Shown piece after piece: positions 1 through 8,443 of a stretch of DNA of 64,000 nt. Within the stretch, counting starts at the first letter, position 1. Each line of letters starts with the position of its first letter. Made by a program: the position numbers and the translations under genes. The notes beneath the pieces were generated by a model that saw only the letters and a program-made list of their open reading frames with translations, was not told the origin of the DNA and did no database searches. The stretch covers positions 168,204 to 232,203 of the forward strand of contig NZ_CANMRA010000003.1 in NCBI RefSeq assembly GCF_947500125.1. The letters run 5' to 3'. This stretch comes from an uncultured Kocuria sp. (GTDB lineage: Bacteria; Actinomycetota; Actinomycetes; Actinomycetales; Micrococcaceae).

Positions 1-318
1 CGCGCGGACCACCTGGGCGATCGCGTGGGCCTCGCGGATGTTGGCGAGGAACTGGTTGCCCAGCCCCTCCCCCTCGGACGCGCCCTTGACGATGCCGGCG
101 ATGTCCACGAAGGACACGGTCGCGGGCAGGATCCGCTCCGAGCCGTGGATCTCCGCGAGCCGGTCCAGCCGCGGGTCCGGCAGGTTGACCACGCCGATGT
201 TCGGCTCGATGGTCGCGAACGGGTAGTTCGCCGCCAGGACGGTGTTGCGGGTCAGCGCGTTGAACAGGGTGGACTTGCCGACGTTGGGCAGTCCGACGAT
301 TCCGATAGTAAGAGCCAC
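1..318 (-). CDS. ychF: Ribosome-binding ATPase YchF, N-terminal part (runs off the window)
   Basis: The first 106 codons of a YchF/Ola1-type P-loop NTPase are visible and the gene continues beyond base 1. The protein opens with [20 protein letters not shown], which is the G1/P-loop. It then shows the family [10 protein letters not shown] stretch, the G3-like region [12 protein letters not shown] and the following [18 protein letters not shown]. YchF proteins bind ribosomes and hydrolyse ATP rather than GTP, and they take part in stress and translation control. The start is GTG at 318. A TAGGAT box lies 8 nt upstream and no Shine-Dalgarno is evident, so the transcript may be leaderless. The identification is firm; only the missing part is unknown. 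Confidence 0.95.
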   Translation of the reverse strand, partial: MALTIGIVGLPNVGKSTLFNALTRNTVLAANYPFATIEPNIGVVNLPDPRLDRLAEIHGSERILPATVSFVDIAGIVKGASEGEGLGNQFLANIREAHAIAQVVRA

Positions 319-326
319 GGGAGACC

Positions 327-332
327 ATCCTA
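327..332 (-). promoter_or_regulatory. -10 box of ychF (leaderless candidate)
   Basis: TAGGAT on the minus strand, followed by 8 nt and the GTG start at 318. No -35 is obvious. Confidence 0.5.
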
Positions 333-445
333 CCGGCCGGGCGGACCGGCGCACCTCGCCGGCGCCGGGACCCGTGACCGAGGTCATGGGCGTGTCGGCG
401 CCTCCGGAGCTTCCGGAACGGCGCGCGGTGGAGCAGAGTCGGAGC

Positions 446-1375
446 ATGAGTTCCTCTCCGGCATCCAGCACCGCGCCGCAGGCGAGCGCCGCCAACTCGC
501 CCGCCGTCGACGTCAACGGGGTCCGGAAGGGCTTCGGGCACGGCGAGCGCCGCGTCCGGGCCGTGGACGGCGTGAGCGTGCGCATCGAGCGCGGCGAGGT
601 CGTCGCGCTCCTCGGCCCCAACGGCGCCGGGAAGACCACCCTCCTCGACATGGTCCTGGGCTTCACCGAGCCCGACGACGGCACCGTGCGCACCCTGGGC
701 GCCGCCCCGCGCGAGAGCGTGCGGGCCGGGCGGATCGGCGCGGTCCTGCAGACCGGGGGGCTGCTCGACGACCTGTCCGTGCGCGAGACGGTCGCGATGG
801 TCGCGACCCTGCACCGGGACCCGCTGCCCGTGGACGAGGCCCTGGGCCGGGCCGGGGCCTCCGGGTTCGCACGGCGGAAAGTCTCCAAGTGCTCGGGCGG
901 CGAGCAGCAGCGGCTGCGCTTCGCACTGGCCCTGCTGCCCGAGCCGGACCTGCTGGTCCTCGACGAGCCGACCGCGGGCATGGACGTCAGCGCCCGGCGG
1001 GAGTTCTGGGCCGCGATGCACGCCGAGGCGGAGCGCGGCCGGACGGTCGTGTTCGCGACCCACTACCTCGACGAGGCCGAGGAGTTCGCCGCCCGCACGG
1101 TGGTGCTCAAGGGCGGGCGGGTGGTCGCGGACGCCTCCACCGCCGAGGTCCAGGCCCTGGCCGGCCACCGGGTGGTCAGCTTCCGCTGGGAGGGGCCCGG
1201 GCCCGTCGTCGTGCCGGGGGCGACCCCGCTGGAGCCCGCCGGCGGCCGCACACGGCTCACGGGTCCCGACACGGACGCCATCGCCCGCCACCTGCTGACG
1301 ACCACGGGCGCGAGCGAGCTCGAGATCACCCACGCCGGACTCGAGGAGGCCTTCCTGGGCCTCACCGCCGACTGA
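446..1375 (+). CDS. ABC-2 type exporter, ATP-binding protein
   Basis: A 309-residue ABC ATPase of the drug/DrrA-like exporter class. It has a Walker A ([11 protein letters not shown]), a Q-loop region ([15 protein letters not shown]), a signature altered to [10 protein letters not shown], a Walker B ([12 protein letters not shown]) and an H-loop ([10 protein letters not shown]). A C-terminal domain of about 80 residues follows, as is usual for such exporters. The start is placed at ATG 446. The frame stays open upstream to 242, and ATG 386 is an alternative. The permease follows 69 bases downstream, so the two genes form one transporter. The substrate cannot be read from the sequence; this class carries drugs, lipids or antibiotics outward. 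Confidence 0.9.
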   Translation: MSSSPASSTAPQASAANSPAVDVNGVRKGFGHGERRVRAVDGVSVRIERGEVVALLGPNGAGKTTLLDMVLGFTEPDDGTVRTLGAAPRESVRAGRIGAVLQTGGLLDDLSVRETVAMVATLHRDPLPVDEALGRAGASGFARRKVSKCSGGEQQRLRFALALLPEPDLLVLDEPTAGMDVSARREFWAAMHAEAERGRTVVFATHYLDEAEEFAARTVVLKGGRVVADASTAEVQALAGHRVVSFRWEGPGPVVVPGATPLEPAGGRTRLTGPDTDAIARHLLTTTGASELEITHAGLEEAFLGLTAD

Positions 1376-1444
1376 CCGGCCCCGTCCCGACTCCCCGCCC
1401 CTACGCACCCGTCCCCACTCCCCCGTCCCCGGAGGACCAGCACC

Positions 1445-2206
1445 ATGAGCCTCGCCTACGCCGCCCACGACCTGCGCCGCACCGTGCGCATGGTCGAGAA
1501 CACCTTCTTCGTCGTGGTCCTGCCGGCCGTGCTGTACGTGATGTTCACGGCGCTGGGGGACTTCTCCGACCTGCCGGTGGGCCACGGCAACGCCGGCGGG
1601 TACAACATGATCTCCATGGCGGTCTACGGGGCGGTCACCGCGACCACCTCGATCGCCGGCTCCGCCGCCGTGGAGCAGGCCCGCGGCTGGGGCCGCCAGA
1701 TCGGGCTGACCCCGGCGCCGCGGCACGGGTACGTGCTGGCCAAGGTGGCCGTGGCCCTCGCCATGGCCGTGCTGCCCGTCCTCGTGGTCTACGCCGTGGG
1801 CGCCCTGACCGGCGCCGAGCTGGGCGGCTGGCGCTGGCCCGCCACCGCGGTGATCGTCGTGGCCGGCTCCTCGATGTTCGCCCTCTACGGCCTGGCCGCC
1901 GGGCTGCTGTTCCGCTCCGAGTCGGCGGTGGGGGCGGCCTCCGGGATGCTCGTGGTACTCAGCTTCTTCGGCAACCTCTTCGTCCCGCTCACGGGCGTGA
2001 TGCTCGACATCGCGCGGTTCACCCCGCTCTACGGTTTGGCCGGGCTGGCCCGGTACCCGCTCGTGGAGGGGGACGTCGTGGCGACCAGCGGACCGCCCGT
2101 GGAGTCCGACCCCCTGTGGGCGCTGCTGCTCAACACCGGGATCTGGACGGTGGTCTTCGCGGCCGTGGCGCTGCTGGCCATGCGCCGCACCACGGTCCGG
2201 CGCTGA
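1445..2206 (+). CDS. ABC-2 type exporter, permease protein
   Basis: A 253-residue polytopic membrane protein with about six hydrophobic segments, the layout of ABC-2 (DrrB-like) permeases. The N-terminus is short and cytoplasmic, followed by the first membrane span (FFVVVLPAVLYVMFTAL). The remaining spans lie between residues 55 and 250, ending in a basic tail (MRRTTVRR). The ATG at 1445 has a GGAGG ribosome-binding site about 9 nt upstream. It directly follows the ATPase gene at 446-1375 and presumably forms a homodimeric channel driven by it. There is no adjacent regulator or substrate-synthesis gene to suggest the cargo. Confidence 0.85.
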   Translation: MSLAYAAHDLRRTVRMVENTFFVVVLPAVLYVMFTALGDFSDLPVGHGNAGGYNMISMAVYGAVTATTSIAGSAAVEQARGWGRQIGLTPAPRHGYVLAKVAVALAMAVLPVLVVYAVGALTGAELGGWRWPATAVIVVAGSSMFALYGLAAGLLFRSESAVGAASGMLVVLSFFGNLFVPLTGVMLDIARFTPLYGLAGLARYPLVEGDVVATSGPPVESDPLWALLLNTGIWTVVFAAVALLAMRRTTVRR

Positions 2207-2283
2207 CCGGGCGACGCTCCGAGGAGCGAGGCGGTGGGCGCCGCTGCCGTGCGGTGTCCGGCGGGCGTGCCACACTGCTGGGC

Positions 2284-3645
2284 ATGACCGTCAGCCTCGT
2301 CGTCGTCCTCGTCCTGCTCGCCCTGCTCCTGGGCGCCCTCCTGGGCGTCGCTGTCGCCCGGACCCGCTCCGCCCGGGACGCGCGGGCGGCGGAGGAGGAG
2401 CGCGCCGGGCTCCAGGCCGAGCTCGCCGCCGTCCAGGACCGGCTCGTGGACCTGGCCTCCGAGCGGGCTGCCGCCGTCGAGGCGCGCGCCCAGCTCGAGG
2501 AGCGGCTGCGGGACTCCGACGCCCGCTCCGTGCAGGACAACAACGTGCTGCGAGCCCTGGCCCCGGTGGCCCACCAGCTGCGCTCGGTCGAGGAGCACGT
2601 GAGCGCGCTCGAACGGGACCGGGCCGAGCAGTACGGGGGCATCACCCAGGCCCTGGCCCACACCCGTGAGGTGGGCGACCACCTGCGCACCGCCACCACG
2701 TCCCTTTCCTCCGCGCTGCGCTCGGGCTCCGCACGCGGCACGTGGGGGGAGGTGCAGCTGCGCCGGGTGGTCGAGGCCGCCGGGATGACGGCGCACGTCG
2801 ACTTCCGGGAGCAGGTCGCCTCCAACGGCACCACCGCGGACGGCGAGCGCAGCGCCATCCGCCCCGACATGGTCGTGCACCTCCCGGGGGGCCGCGACAT
2901 CGTCCTCGACGCCAAGGCGCCCATGACCGCATACCTGCGCGCCCAGGACGCCGAGGACGACGCCGGGCGCCGGGCGCAGCTGACCGGCCACGCGAAGGCC
3001 GTGCGCGGGCACGTGGACGCACTGGCGTCGAAGAAGTACTGGGAGGCACGGGACGCCTCCCCCGAGCTGGTGCTGTGCTTCCTGCCCGCCGAGTCGGCGC
3101 TGTCTGCGGCCCTGGACGCGGACCCGACCCTGCTGGACCACGCCGCGAGCCGCAACGTGGCGCTCGTGTCGCCGGTCTCGCTGCTCGCCTCGCTCAAGGC
3201 CGTGGCGTTCACGTGGCGGCAGAACGGGCTCACGGAGAACGCCAAGGAGCTCTTCGACCTCTCCCGCCAGCTCTACGAGCGGCTGGGCACGGTCGGCAAG
3301 CACCTCGACGACATGGGCCGGTCCCTGCAGAAGTCGGTCGAGACCTACAACCGGCTCACGGGGTCCGTGGAGACCCGGGTGTTCCCCACGGCCCGGCGGA
3401 TCAACGACCTCGACCCCACCCTCGCGGAGGACGAGCGGCTCACCACCCGTCCGCTCGTGGTGGCGCCGCGCCCGCTGACCGCCCCGGAGTTCACCGCGGC
3501 GGCGCAGCCGCCGGAGGCAGTGGAGCCGCCGGAGGCAGTGGAGCGACCGGAGACGTCGCAGCTTCCGGAGGCCGCGGAGCACCCGGGCCGCTCCGGGGCG
3601 GGCGGCGCCGTTCCGGGGCAGCTCGACGAGCGCGCGGCGGGCTGA
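2284..3645 (+). CDS. rmuC: DNA recombination protein RmuC
   Basis: A 453-residue RmuC family protein. It has an N-terminal membrane anchor (residues 3-27, rich in V and L). A long charged coiled coil follows (about 30-110, many E/R/A). The conserved RmuC core starts near GEVQLRRVVEAAGM and includes DAKAPMTAYL and the ELVLCFLPAESAL region. RmuC has a nuclease-like fold and is linked to control of DNA inversion and repair; its biochemical activity is poorly known. ATG 2284 is preceded at 7 nt by CACACT, a weak -10. The last about 55 residues are low complexity, with an 18-bp direct repeat (3508-3543, encoding PPEAVE twice), so the tail is probably disordered. Confidence 0.9.
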   Translation: MTVSLVVVLVLLALLLGALLGVAVARTRSARDARAAEEERAGLQAELAAVQDRLVDLASERAAAVEARAQLEERLRDSDARSVQDNNVLRALAPVAHQLRSVEEHVSALERDRAEQYGGITQALAHTREVGDHLRTATTSLSSALRSGSARGTWGEVQLRRVVEAAGMTAHVDFREQVASNGTTADGERSAIRPDMVVHLPGGRDIVLDAKAPMTAYLRAQDAEDDAGRRAQLTGHAKAVRGHVDALASKKYWEARDASPELVLCFLPAESALSAALDADPTLLDHAASRNVALVSPVSLLASLKAVAFTWRQNGLTENAKELFDLSRQLYERLGTVGKHLDDMGRSLQKSVETYNRLTGSVETRVFPTARRINDLDPTLAEDERLTTRPLVVAPRPLTAPEFTAAAQPPEAVEPPEAVERPETSQLPEAAEHPGRSGAGGAVPGQLDERAAG

Positions 3646-3660
3646 GCGAGCGGGTCCGCC

Positions 3661-3762
3661 GCGGCTCAGCGGGCGGGGCGGGCCCTGCAGCTCAGCGGAC
3701 GGGACAGGCCCGGTGGCTCAACGGGCAGGGCGAACCCTGCGGCTCAGCGGGCGGGACGGGCC
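3661..3762. repeat. 26-bp tandem repeat, four copies, built from the 3' end of ispH
   Basis: Units lie at 3661-3686, 3687-3712, 3713-3738 and 3739-3762 (the last is 24 bases). Each unit reads close to G[CT][AG]GCTCA[AG]CGG[AG]C[AG]GG followed by a GC-rich end. The last unit overlaps the final codons and TGA stop of ispH (stop at 3744-3746). Read on the minus strand, each unit therefore carries a copy of the ispH tail including an in-frame-type TGA. The array fills the gap between rmuC and ispH, which converge here. Confidence 0.9.
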
Positions 3763-4826
3763 CCCCGGCCGCCGAGCCGGTGGGAGGTGTCCCCGGCCGC
3801 GGTGAGCCGGGCGCGCAGCTCCTTGGGCAGGGAGAACAGGACGTCCTCCTCGGCGGTGACGACCTCCTCGACCTCGCCGTAGCCGTAGTCGGCCAGCAGG
3901 CGCAGCACGTCCTTCACGAGCACCTCCGGCACGGAGGCGCCGGACGTGACGCCCACGGTGGCGATGCCCTCGAACCAGGACTCATCGACCTGGTTCGCGA
4001 AGTCCACGCGCTCGGCGCGGCGGGCGCCGTACTCGAGGGCGACCTCCTTGAGCCGCACGGAGTTCGAGGAGTTCGCCGAGCCCACGACGATCACGAGGTC
4101 CGCGTCCGGGGCGATCTTCTTGATCGCGGTCTGCCGGTTGGAGGTCGCGTAGCAGATGTCGTCGCTGGGCGGGTCCTGCAGGGAGGGGAAGCGCTCGCGC
4201 AGCTTCTGCACGGTCTCCAGGGTCTCGTCCACGCTGAGGGTGGTCTGGGACAGCCACACGACCTTGTCCGGGTCGCGGACCACGACCTGGTCGACCTCGT
4301 CGGGGCTGTTCACCACCTGGATGTGCTCGGGGGCCTCGCCGGAGGTGCCCTCGACCTCCTCGTGGCCGTCGTGGCCGATCAGCAGGATGTCGTAGTCGCT
4401 CTTCGCGAAGCGCACGGCCTCGCGGTGCACCTTGGTCACCAGCGGGCACGTGGCGTCGATGGTGTGCAGGTCGCGGGACCTCGCGGACTCCACCACGGCC
4501 GGGGAGACGCCGTGGGCGGAGAAGATCAGCAGCGACCCCTCGGGGACCTCGTCGGTCTCCTCGACGAACACGGCGCCCTGCTCCTCGAGGGTGCTCACCA
4601 CGAACTTGTTGTGCACGATCTCCTTGCGCACGTACACCGGGGCGCCGTAGTGCTCGAGCGCCTTCTCCACGGCGATGACCGCGCGGTCCACGCCGGCGCA
4701 GTATCCGCGGGGGGACGCGAGCAGGACCTTCTTGGGCCCGTCCACGGGGGCGGCGGCGGCCACGTCCTCGGGGGTGCGCCGGGAACGGGGGACGGTGGGC
4801 ATGGAGAGCGCAACGGTGGTCGGCAT
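3744..4826 (-). CDS. ispH: 4-hydroxy-3-methylbut-2-enyl diphosphate reductase IspH
   Basis: A 360-residue IspH (LytB), the last enzyme of the MEP isoprenoid pathway, an oxygen-sensitive [4Fe-4S] reductase that makes IPP and DMAPP. The three cluster cysteines are visible in [13 protein letters not shown] (near residue 43), [11 protein letters not shown] and [14 protein letters not shown]. The substrate-binding [11 protein letters not shown] is also present. A nonconserved N-terminal extension of about 30 residues precedes the core. ATG 4826 is chosen over ATG 4835 because a TAGCAT box lies 7 nt upstream of 4826 and overlaps 4835, which fits a leaderless mRNA. The 3' end is duplicated in a 26-bp tandem array. 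Confidence 0.96.
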   Translation of the reverse strand: MPTTVALSMPTVPRSRRTPEDVAAAAPVDGPKKVLLASPRGYCAGVDRAVIAVEKALEHYGAPVYVRKEIVHNKFVVSTLEEQGAVFVEETDEVPEGSLLIFSAHGVSPAVVESARSRDLHTIDATCPLVTKVHREAVRFAKSDYDILLIGHDGHEEVEGTSGEAPEHIQVVNSPDEVDQVVVRDPDKVVWLSQTTLSVDETLETVQKLRERFPSLQDPPSDDICYATSNRQTAIKKIAPDADLVIVVGSANSSNSVRLKEVALEYGARRAERVDFANQVDESWFEGIATVGVTSGASVPEVLVKDVLRLLADYGYGEVEEVVTAEEDVLFSLPKELRARLTAAGDTSHRLGGRGARPAR

Positions 4827-4833
4827 GGCCTCC

Positions 4834-4839
4834 ATGCTA
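4834..4839 (-). promoter_or_regulatory. -10 box of ispH (leaderless candidate)
   Basis: TAGCAT on the minus strand, then 7 nt (GGAGGCC), then ATG 4826. The box overlaps the alternative ATG at 4835, which argues against that start. Confidence 0.5.
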
Positions 4840-5781
4840 CGCGGTGGGGCGGCGCCCGCGCCGTGATCCGCCCGACACCAGGATCGCCCCGACGAGACCC
4901 ACGACGCCGGTGATCCCTGCCGCCCAGGCGGCCGTGACCATCTGCTCGGCGAGGGAGCCCGTGAGCAGGACGGCGACCCGGTCGACGGCGAGCCGGACCA
5001 CCGGGTCCGAGCCCAGGACGCCGCTCGCCCGCTCCACGCCGTGCTCCACGAGCAGCCACACCCCGCCCAGGCCGGCGAGCGAGCCCAGCCCCATCACGGC
5101 GAGCGTGGCGAAGCGGTGCCGGGTCACCAGCAGCGCGAGCACCGCGAGCACCGCGGCGGTCCACGTGAGCGGCACGGCGAGGTCGGTGAGCCGGGTGCCG
5201 GCCTCGATGAGGCGCCCGGTGCGCGAGCCGGGCACGGTCATGGTGCCCTCCCGGTCGGAGAGCCCGACGTCCACGCCCGCGGTGCGCTCCACGGCCGCGT
5301 CCACCTCGTGGAGCATCGGGCCGAGGTCGAGCACGAGGTCCCGGGGCGGTTCCGCCACCCCGTCCTCGGCGGGGACGTTCGCCGCGTGGGTGCGGGCGAG
5401 GCTCTGCGTCCACGCACGCTGGTAGGCGGGATCGGACGTCAGGCCGACGGCGACGTCCGCGGCGCGGCGCGTCAGGTTCTCCAGGGCCCGGTCCAGGAAG
5501 GGCACGCCGGTGGCCCGCTCACCCAGGAACCGGTCCGTCGCCTGTCCCACGGCGGTGCGGGCCAGCTCCTCCTGGAACGGCCGGTCCTCGGCGAGGGTGC
5601 CCACCACCTGGGTGAACCCGTCGCGGGACACCACGGTGTCCTCGGCCCAGTGCAGGGGCACGAGCAGCGCCACGAGGGAGGCGGTGGCGAGGCCGAGGAC
5701 GGTGCCGAGGCCGGTGCGCAGGACGGTCGTGGCGCGTCGTCGGGAGCGGTGTCCGGAAGCGGTGGGTGCTGAGGGGCTCAC
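4837..5781 (-). CDS. Membrane protein with large extracytoplasmic domain, unknown function
   Basis: A 314-residue protein of unknown function. It has a short basic N-terminus ([11 protein letters not shown]) and one membrane span (about residues 22-43). An extracytoplasmic region of about 150 residues follows, opening [19 protein letters not shown]. Three or so hydrophobic spans come after residue 190, and the tail is [11 protein letters not shown]. The pattern of a membrane span, a D..F..VV..LA.D segment and then late spans is common in uncharacterised actinobacterial membrane proteins. The start is GTG 5781, with TACAGT 6 nt upstream. It lies between ispH and the divergent xseA; its 3' end overlaps the region just upstream of ispH. 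No function is proposed. Confidence 0.7.
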   Translation of the reverse strand: MSPSAPTASGHRSRRRATTVLRTGLGTVLGLATASLVALLVPLHWAEDTVVSRDGFTQVVGTLAEDRPFQEELARTAVGQATDRFLGERATGVPFLDRALENLTRRAADVAVGLTSDPAYQRAWTQSLARTHAANVPAEDGVAEPPRDLVLDLGPMLHEVDAAVERTAGVDVGLSDREGTMTVPGSRTGRLIEAGTRLTDLAVPLTWTAAVLAVLALLVTRHRFATLAVMGLGSLAGLGGVWLLVEHGVERASGVLGSDPVVRLAVDRVAVLLTGSLAEQMVTAAWAAGITGVVGLVGAILVSGGSRRGRRPTA

Positions 5782-5787
5782 GGGACC

Positions 5788-5793
5788 ACTGTA
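5788..5793 (-). promoter_or_regulatory. -10 box of the 4837-5781 membrane protein gene
   Basis: TACAGT on the minus strand, then GGTCCC (6 nt) and GTG 5781. No Shine-Dalgarno is present, which is consistent with leaderless translation. Confidence 0.5.
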
Positions 5794-5844
5794 CGCACGG
5801 GGAGCGCGCGCACGGCTGTCCCCGTCGGGTGGTAAGCATGAGGC

Positions 5845-7146
5845 ATGACGTATCTGGAGCCGCAGCAGGACGCGCCCACGGGGAGCGCGCGGGAGCTGCC
5901 GTCGCGGGCGGACCGCACCACCCCGGAGAACCCGTGGCCGCTGCGGATGCTCTCGGAGAACCTGCACGCCTACATCGCCCGCTGCGCGCCCACGTGGGTC
6001 GAGGGGCAGATCATCGAGCTCAACCGGCGCGCCCGCGTGACCTACGTGACCCTGCGGGACGTCGACGCCGAGATCTCCGTGCCCGTGACCCTGTTCGCCA
6101 ACGAGACCGCCCACCTGGACCGCCCGCTGGAGAAGGGGATGCGGGTGGTCGCCCAGCTCAAGCCGGACTTCTGGGCCAAGACCGGCCGGCTGTCCATGCT
6201 GGGCCGCGGCATCCGGCCCGTGGGCCTCGGGGACCTGCTGGAGCGGCTCGAGCGGCTGCGGAGGGTCCTCGCGGAGGAGGGACTCTTCGACGCCGCCCGG
6301 AAGAAGCCGCTGCCGCTGCTGCCCCGCCGGGTCGGCCTCGTCACGGGGCGCAACTCCGACGCCGAGAAGGACGTCATCCGCAACGCGTCCCTGCGCTGGC
6401 CCGCCGTGGACTTCGAGGTGCGGGAGGTCGCGGTGCAGGGCTCCGGCGCGGTGCGCGCCGTGACCCAGGCGCTGCGCGAGCTCGACGCCATGCCGGAGGT
6501 GGACGTCATCGTGATCGCCCGCGGTGGCGGCTCCTTCGAGGACCTCCTGGCCTTCAGCGACGAGTCCCTGATCCGCGCCGTGGCGGCCGCCCGGACCCCG
6601 GTGGTCAGCGCCATCGGGCACGAGAACGACCAGCCGCTGCTCGACTGGGTGGCCGACCTGCGGGCCTCGACCCCCACGGACGCCGGAAAGCGGATCGTCC
6701 CCGACGTCGTCGAGGAGCGCGCCGGCGTGGCCCGGGCGAGGGCGAGCCTGGACCGTGCCGTGCGGGGCTTCCTGGACCGGGAGTCCGCCGGTCTCGCCGC
6801 CGTGCGCTCCCGGCCCGCCCTGGCCCAGCCGGAGGACATGATCCTGCTCCGCGAGGAGGACGTGGACCGGTGGCGCACCCGGGCGCTGTCCGCCGTGGAC
6901 TCCCGCACGCTGCGCGAGCGCGACGCCGTGCGGCACCTGCGCGCCCGGGTGCGGGCGCTCTCCCCCCAGGAGACCCTGCAGCGCGGCTACTCCGTGGTCC
7001 TGGACGCCTCCGGCGCCGTGGTCACCGACGCGGCCACGGTGCGCGCCGGGGACCTGCTGGGGGTGCGCCTGGCCGCGGGCGAGCTCGGCGTGCGCACCGA
7101 GACCGTCTCCGCCCGGCGCCCCGGCGAGCGTCCCGGCTCCCCCTGA
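5845..7146 (+). CDS. xseA: Exodeoxyribonuclease VII large subunit
   Basis: A 433-residue XseA. The N-terminal OB-fold (about residues 25-125) contains WVEGQIIELNRRARVTYVTL. The catalytic domain starts near LPRRVGLVTGRNSDAEKD, with VIVIARGGGSFEDL and SAIGHENDQPLLD as hallmark motifs. A helical region follows, and LQRGYSVVLD lies close to the end. With XseB it forms exonuclease VII, which degrades single-stranded DNA from both ends in mismatch repair and damage processing. It is followed by xseB after 58 bases. The start at ATG 5845 lies just after AAGCATGAGGC; both a weak -10 and a weak GAGG are possible there. Confidence 0.96.
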   Translation: MTYLEPQQDAPTGSARELPSRADRTTPENPWPLRMLSENLHAYIARCAPTWVEGQIIELNRRARVTYVTLRDVDAEISVPVTLFANETAHLDRPLEKGMRVVAQLKPDFWAKTGRLSMLGRGIRPVGLGDLLERLERLRRVLAEEGLFDAARKKPLPLLPRRVGLVTGRNSDAEKDVIRNASLRWPAVDFEVREVAVQGSGAVRAVTQALRELDAMPEVDVIVIARGGGSFEDLLAFSDESLIRAVAAARTPVVSAIGHENDQPLLDWVADLRASTPTDAGKRIVPDVVEERAGVARARASLDRAVRGFLDRESAGLAAVRSRPALAQPEDMILLREEDVDRWRTRALSAVDSRTLRERDAVRHLRARVRALSPQETLQRGYSVVLDASGAVVTDAATVRAGDLLGVRLAAGELGVRTETVSARRPGERPGSP

Positions 7147-7204
7147 TCCCCCCTGATCCTCCGCAGCACCGACATCCCGACCGTCCCGAACGAGAGGCGC
7201 CCCC

Positions 7205-7489
7205 ATGGCGAGCACCGACCACCCCGCAGCACCCGACCTGTCCGACATCGCCGGCCTGGGCTACGAGCAGGCCCGCGAGGAGCTCGTCCAGGTCGTCTCC
7301 CGGCTCGAGACCGGGGGCACCTCCCTCGAGGAGTCGCTCGCGCTGTGGGAGCGCGGCGAGGCCCTGGCCAGCCGGTGCGAGCAGTGGCTCGACGGCGCCC
7401 GCGAGCGGCTCGACGCGGCCCGTGCCCGGCGCGCGGACGGCGACGGGAACAACGCCGACAGCGACGACGAGGAGGCCGGGCGCGGCTGA
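7205..7489 (+). CDS. xseB: Exodeoxyribonuclease VII small subunit
   Basis: A 94-residue XseB. The core helical hairpin shows GLGYEQAREELVQVVSRLE, then GGTSLEESLALWERGEALA, which is the family signature. The C-terminal about 20 residues are acidic (DNNADSDDEEAGRG). Several small subunits bind each XseA. An AGAGGCGCCCCC stretch precedes ATG 7205. It converges on ppk2, 35 bases away. Confidence 0.95.
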   Translation: MASTDHPAAPDLSDIAGLGYEQAREELVQVVSRLETGGTSLEESLALWERGEALASRCEQWLDGARERLDAARARRADGDGNNADSDDEEAGRG

Positions 7490-7524
7490 GCCCGGCGCGC
7501 GGCAGGAAACGGGCCCGGCAGGAG

Positions 7525-8394
7525 TCAGAGCGCGGCGAGGCGCCGGCGCGCGTCCTCGACGTCGTAGCCGGGGTCCGGCCAGTCGAGCCGCAGGCCCCTG
7601 AGCGCGGCGATCAGCAGGTCCTGGACCACGGCCCGGGCGTACCACTTCCGGTCGGTGGGCACCACGTACCAGGGCGCGTGGTCGGCGTCGGTCGCGTCGA
7701 TGGCCCGCTCGTAGGCGGCCAGGTAGGTGTCCCACCGGCTGCGGGCCTCGAGGTCCGAGGGGTCGAACTTCCACTGCTTCGTCCGGTCGCCCATGCGGGC
7801 GAGGAGATTCTCGCGCTGCTCGTCCAGGCCCAGGTGCAGGAAGACCTTGACGACGACCACCCCGTCGTCGGCGAGCTCCTGCTCGAAGTGGCGGATCTCG
7901 GTGTAGCGCCGCTCGAGCTGCCGGTCGTCGAGCACGTCGTGCACCACGGGCACGAGGACGTCCTCGTAGTGGGACCGGTCGAACGCGCCGATCACCCCCG
8001 GGCGGGGCAGCTGGCGCCGGACCCGCTGGAGGAAGTGCTGGGCGGCCTCCTCCTCGGTGGGCCGGCCGAAGCCGTGGGTGTGCACGCCGTGCGGGCTGAG
8101 CCCGCCCAGGACGTGCTGGATGACGCCGCCCTTCCCGGAGGTGTCCATGCCCTGGAGCACGAGCAGCACCCGGTGCCGGGCGCCCACCGTGGCGTTGGCG
8201 TAGATCTGGCGCTGCAGCTCCGACAGTTCGGCGTCCCGGGCGATCCGCAGCGCGTTGCCGTGCTTCTTGCTCCCCGTGAACCCCGGGGTGGAACCGGTGT
8301 CCACGGCGTCCAGGGACAGCCCCGGCCGGGCGCGCAGCAGCGGCCGCACGTCCTGTTCGAACCCGGTGCCGGGGCTCTGGTCGGCTGCGCTCAT
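7525..8394 (-). CDS. ppk2: Polyphosphate kinase 2 family (polyphosphate:nucleotide phosphotransferase)
   Basis: A 289-residue PPK2 family enzyme, which moves phosphate between inorganic polyphosphate and nucleoside (di/mono)phosphates. Visible motifs are Walker A (LQGMDTSGKGGVIQHVL, about residues 84-100), the Walker B/lid region (GAFDRSHYEDVLV) and RTKQWKFDPSDLEARSRWD, followed by HAPWYVVPTDRKWYAR near the end. The single-domain length and these motifs fit the one-domain PPK2 classes. Whether it prefers AMP or ADP cannot be decided by eye. ATG 8394 has AGGAGG upstream. A CHAD-domain protein, which may bind the same polymer, lies at 15914-17710. Confidence 0.93.
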   Translation of the reverse strand: MSAADQSPGTGFEQDVRPLLRARPGLSLDAVDTGSTPGFTGSKKHGNALRIARDAELSELQRQIYANATVGARHRVLLVLQGMDTSGKGGVIQHVLGGLSPHGVHTHGFGRPTEEEAAQHFLQRVRRQLPRPGVIGAFDRSHYEDVLVPVVHDVLDDRQLERRYTEIRHFEQELADDGVVVVKVFLHLGLDEQRENLLARMGDRTKQWKFDPSDLEARSRWDTYLAAYERAIDATDADHAPWYVVPTDRKWYARAVVQDLLIAALRGLRLDWPDPGYDVEDARRRLAAL

Positions 8395-8443
8395 GCGGGA
8401 CCTCCTGGGGATGCGGGGCGGGCCGCGCTGGACGGCCCGCCGG

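Noticed and set aside
4827..4835. ATG 4835 as the ispH start
   Set aside because: It overlaps the TAGCAT box, which is correctly spaced for a leaderless start at 4826.
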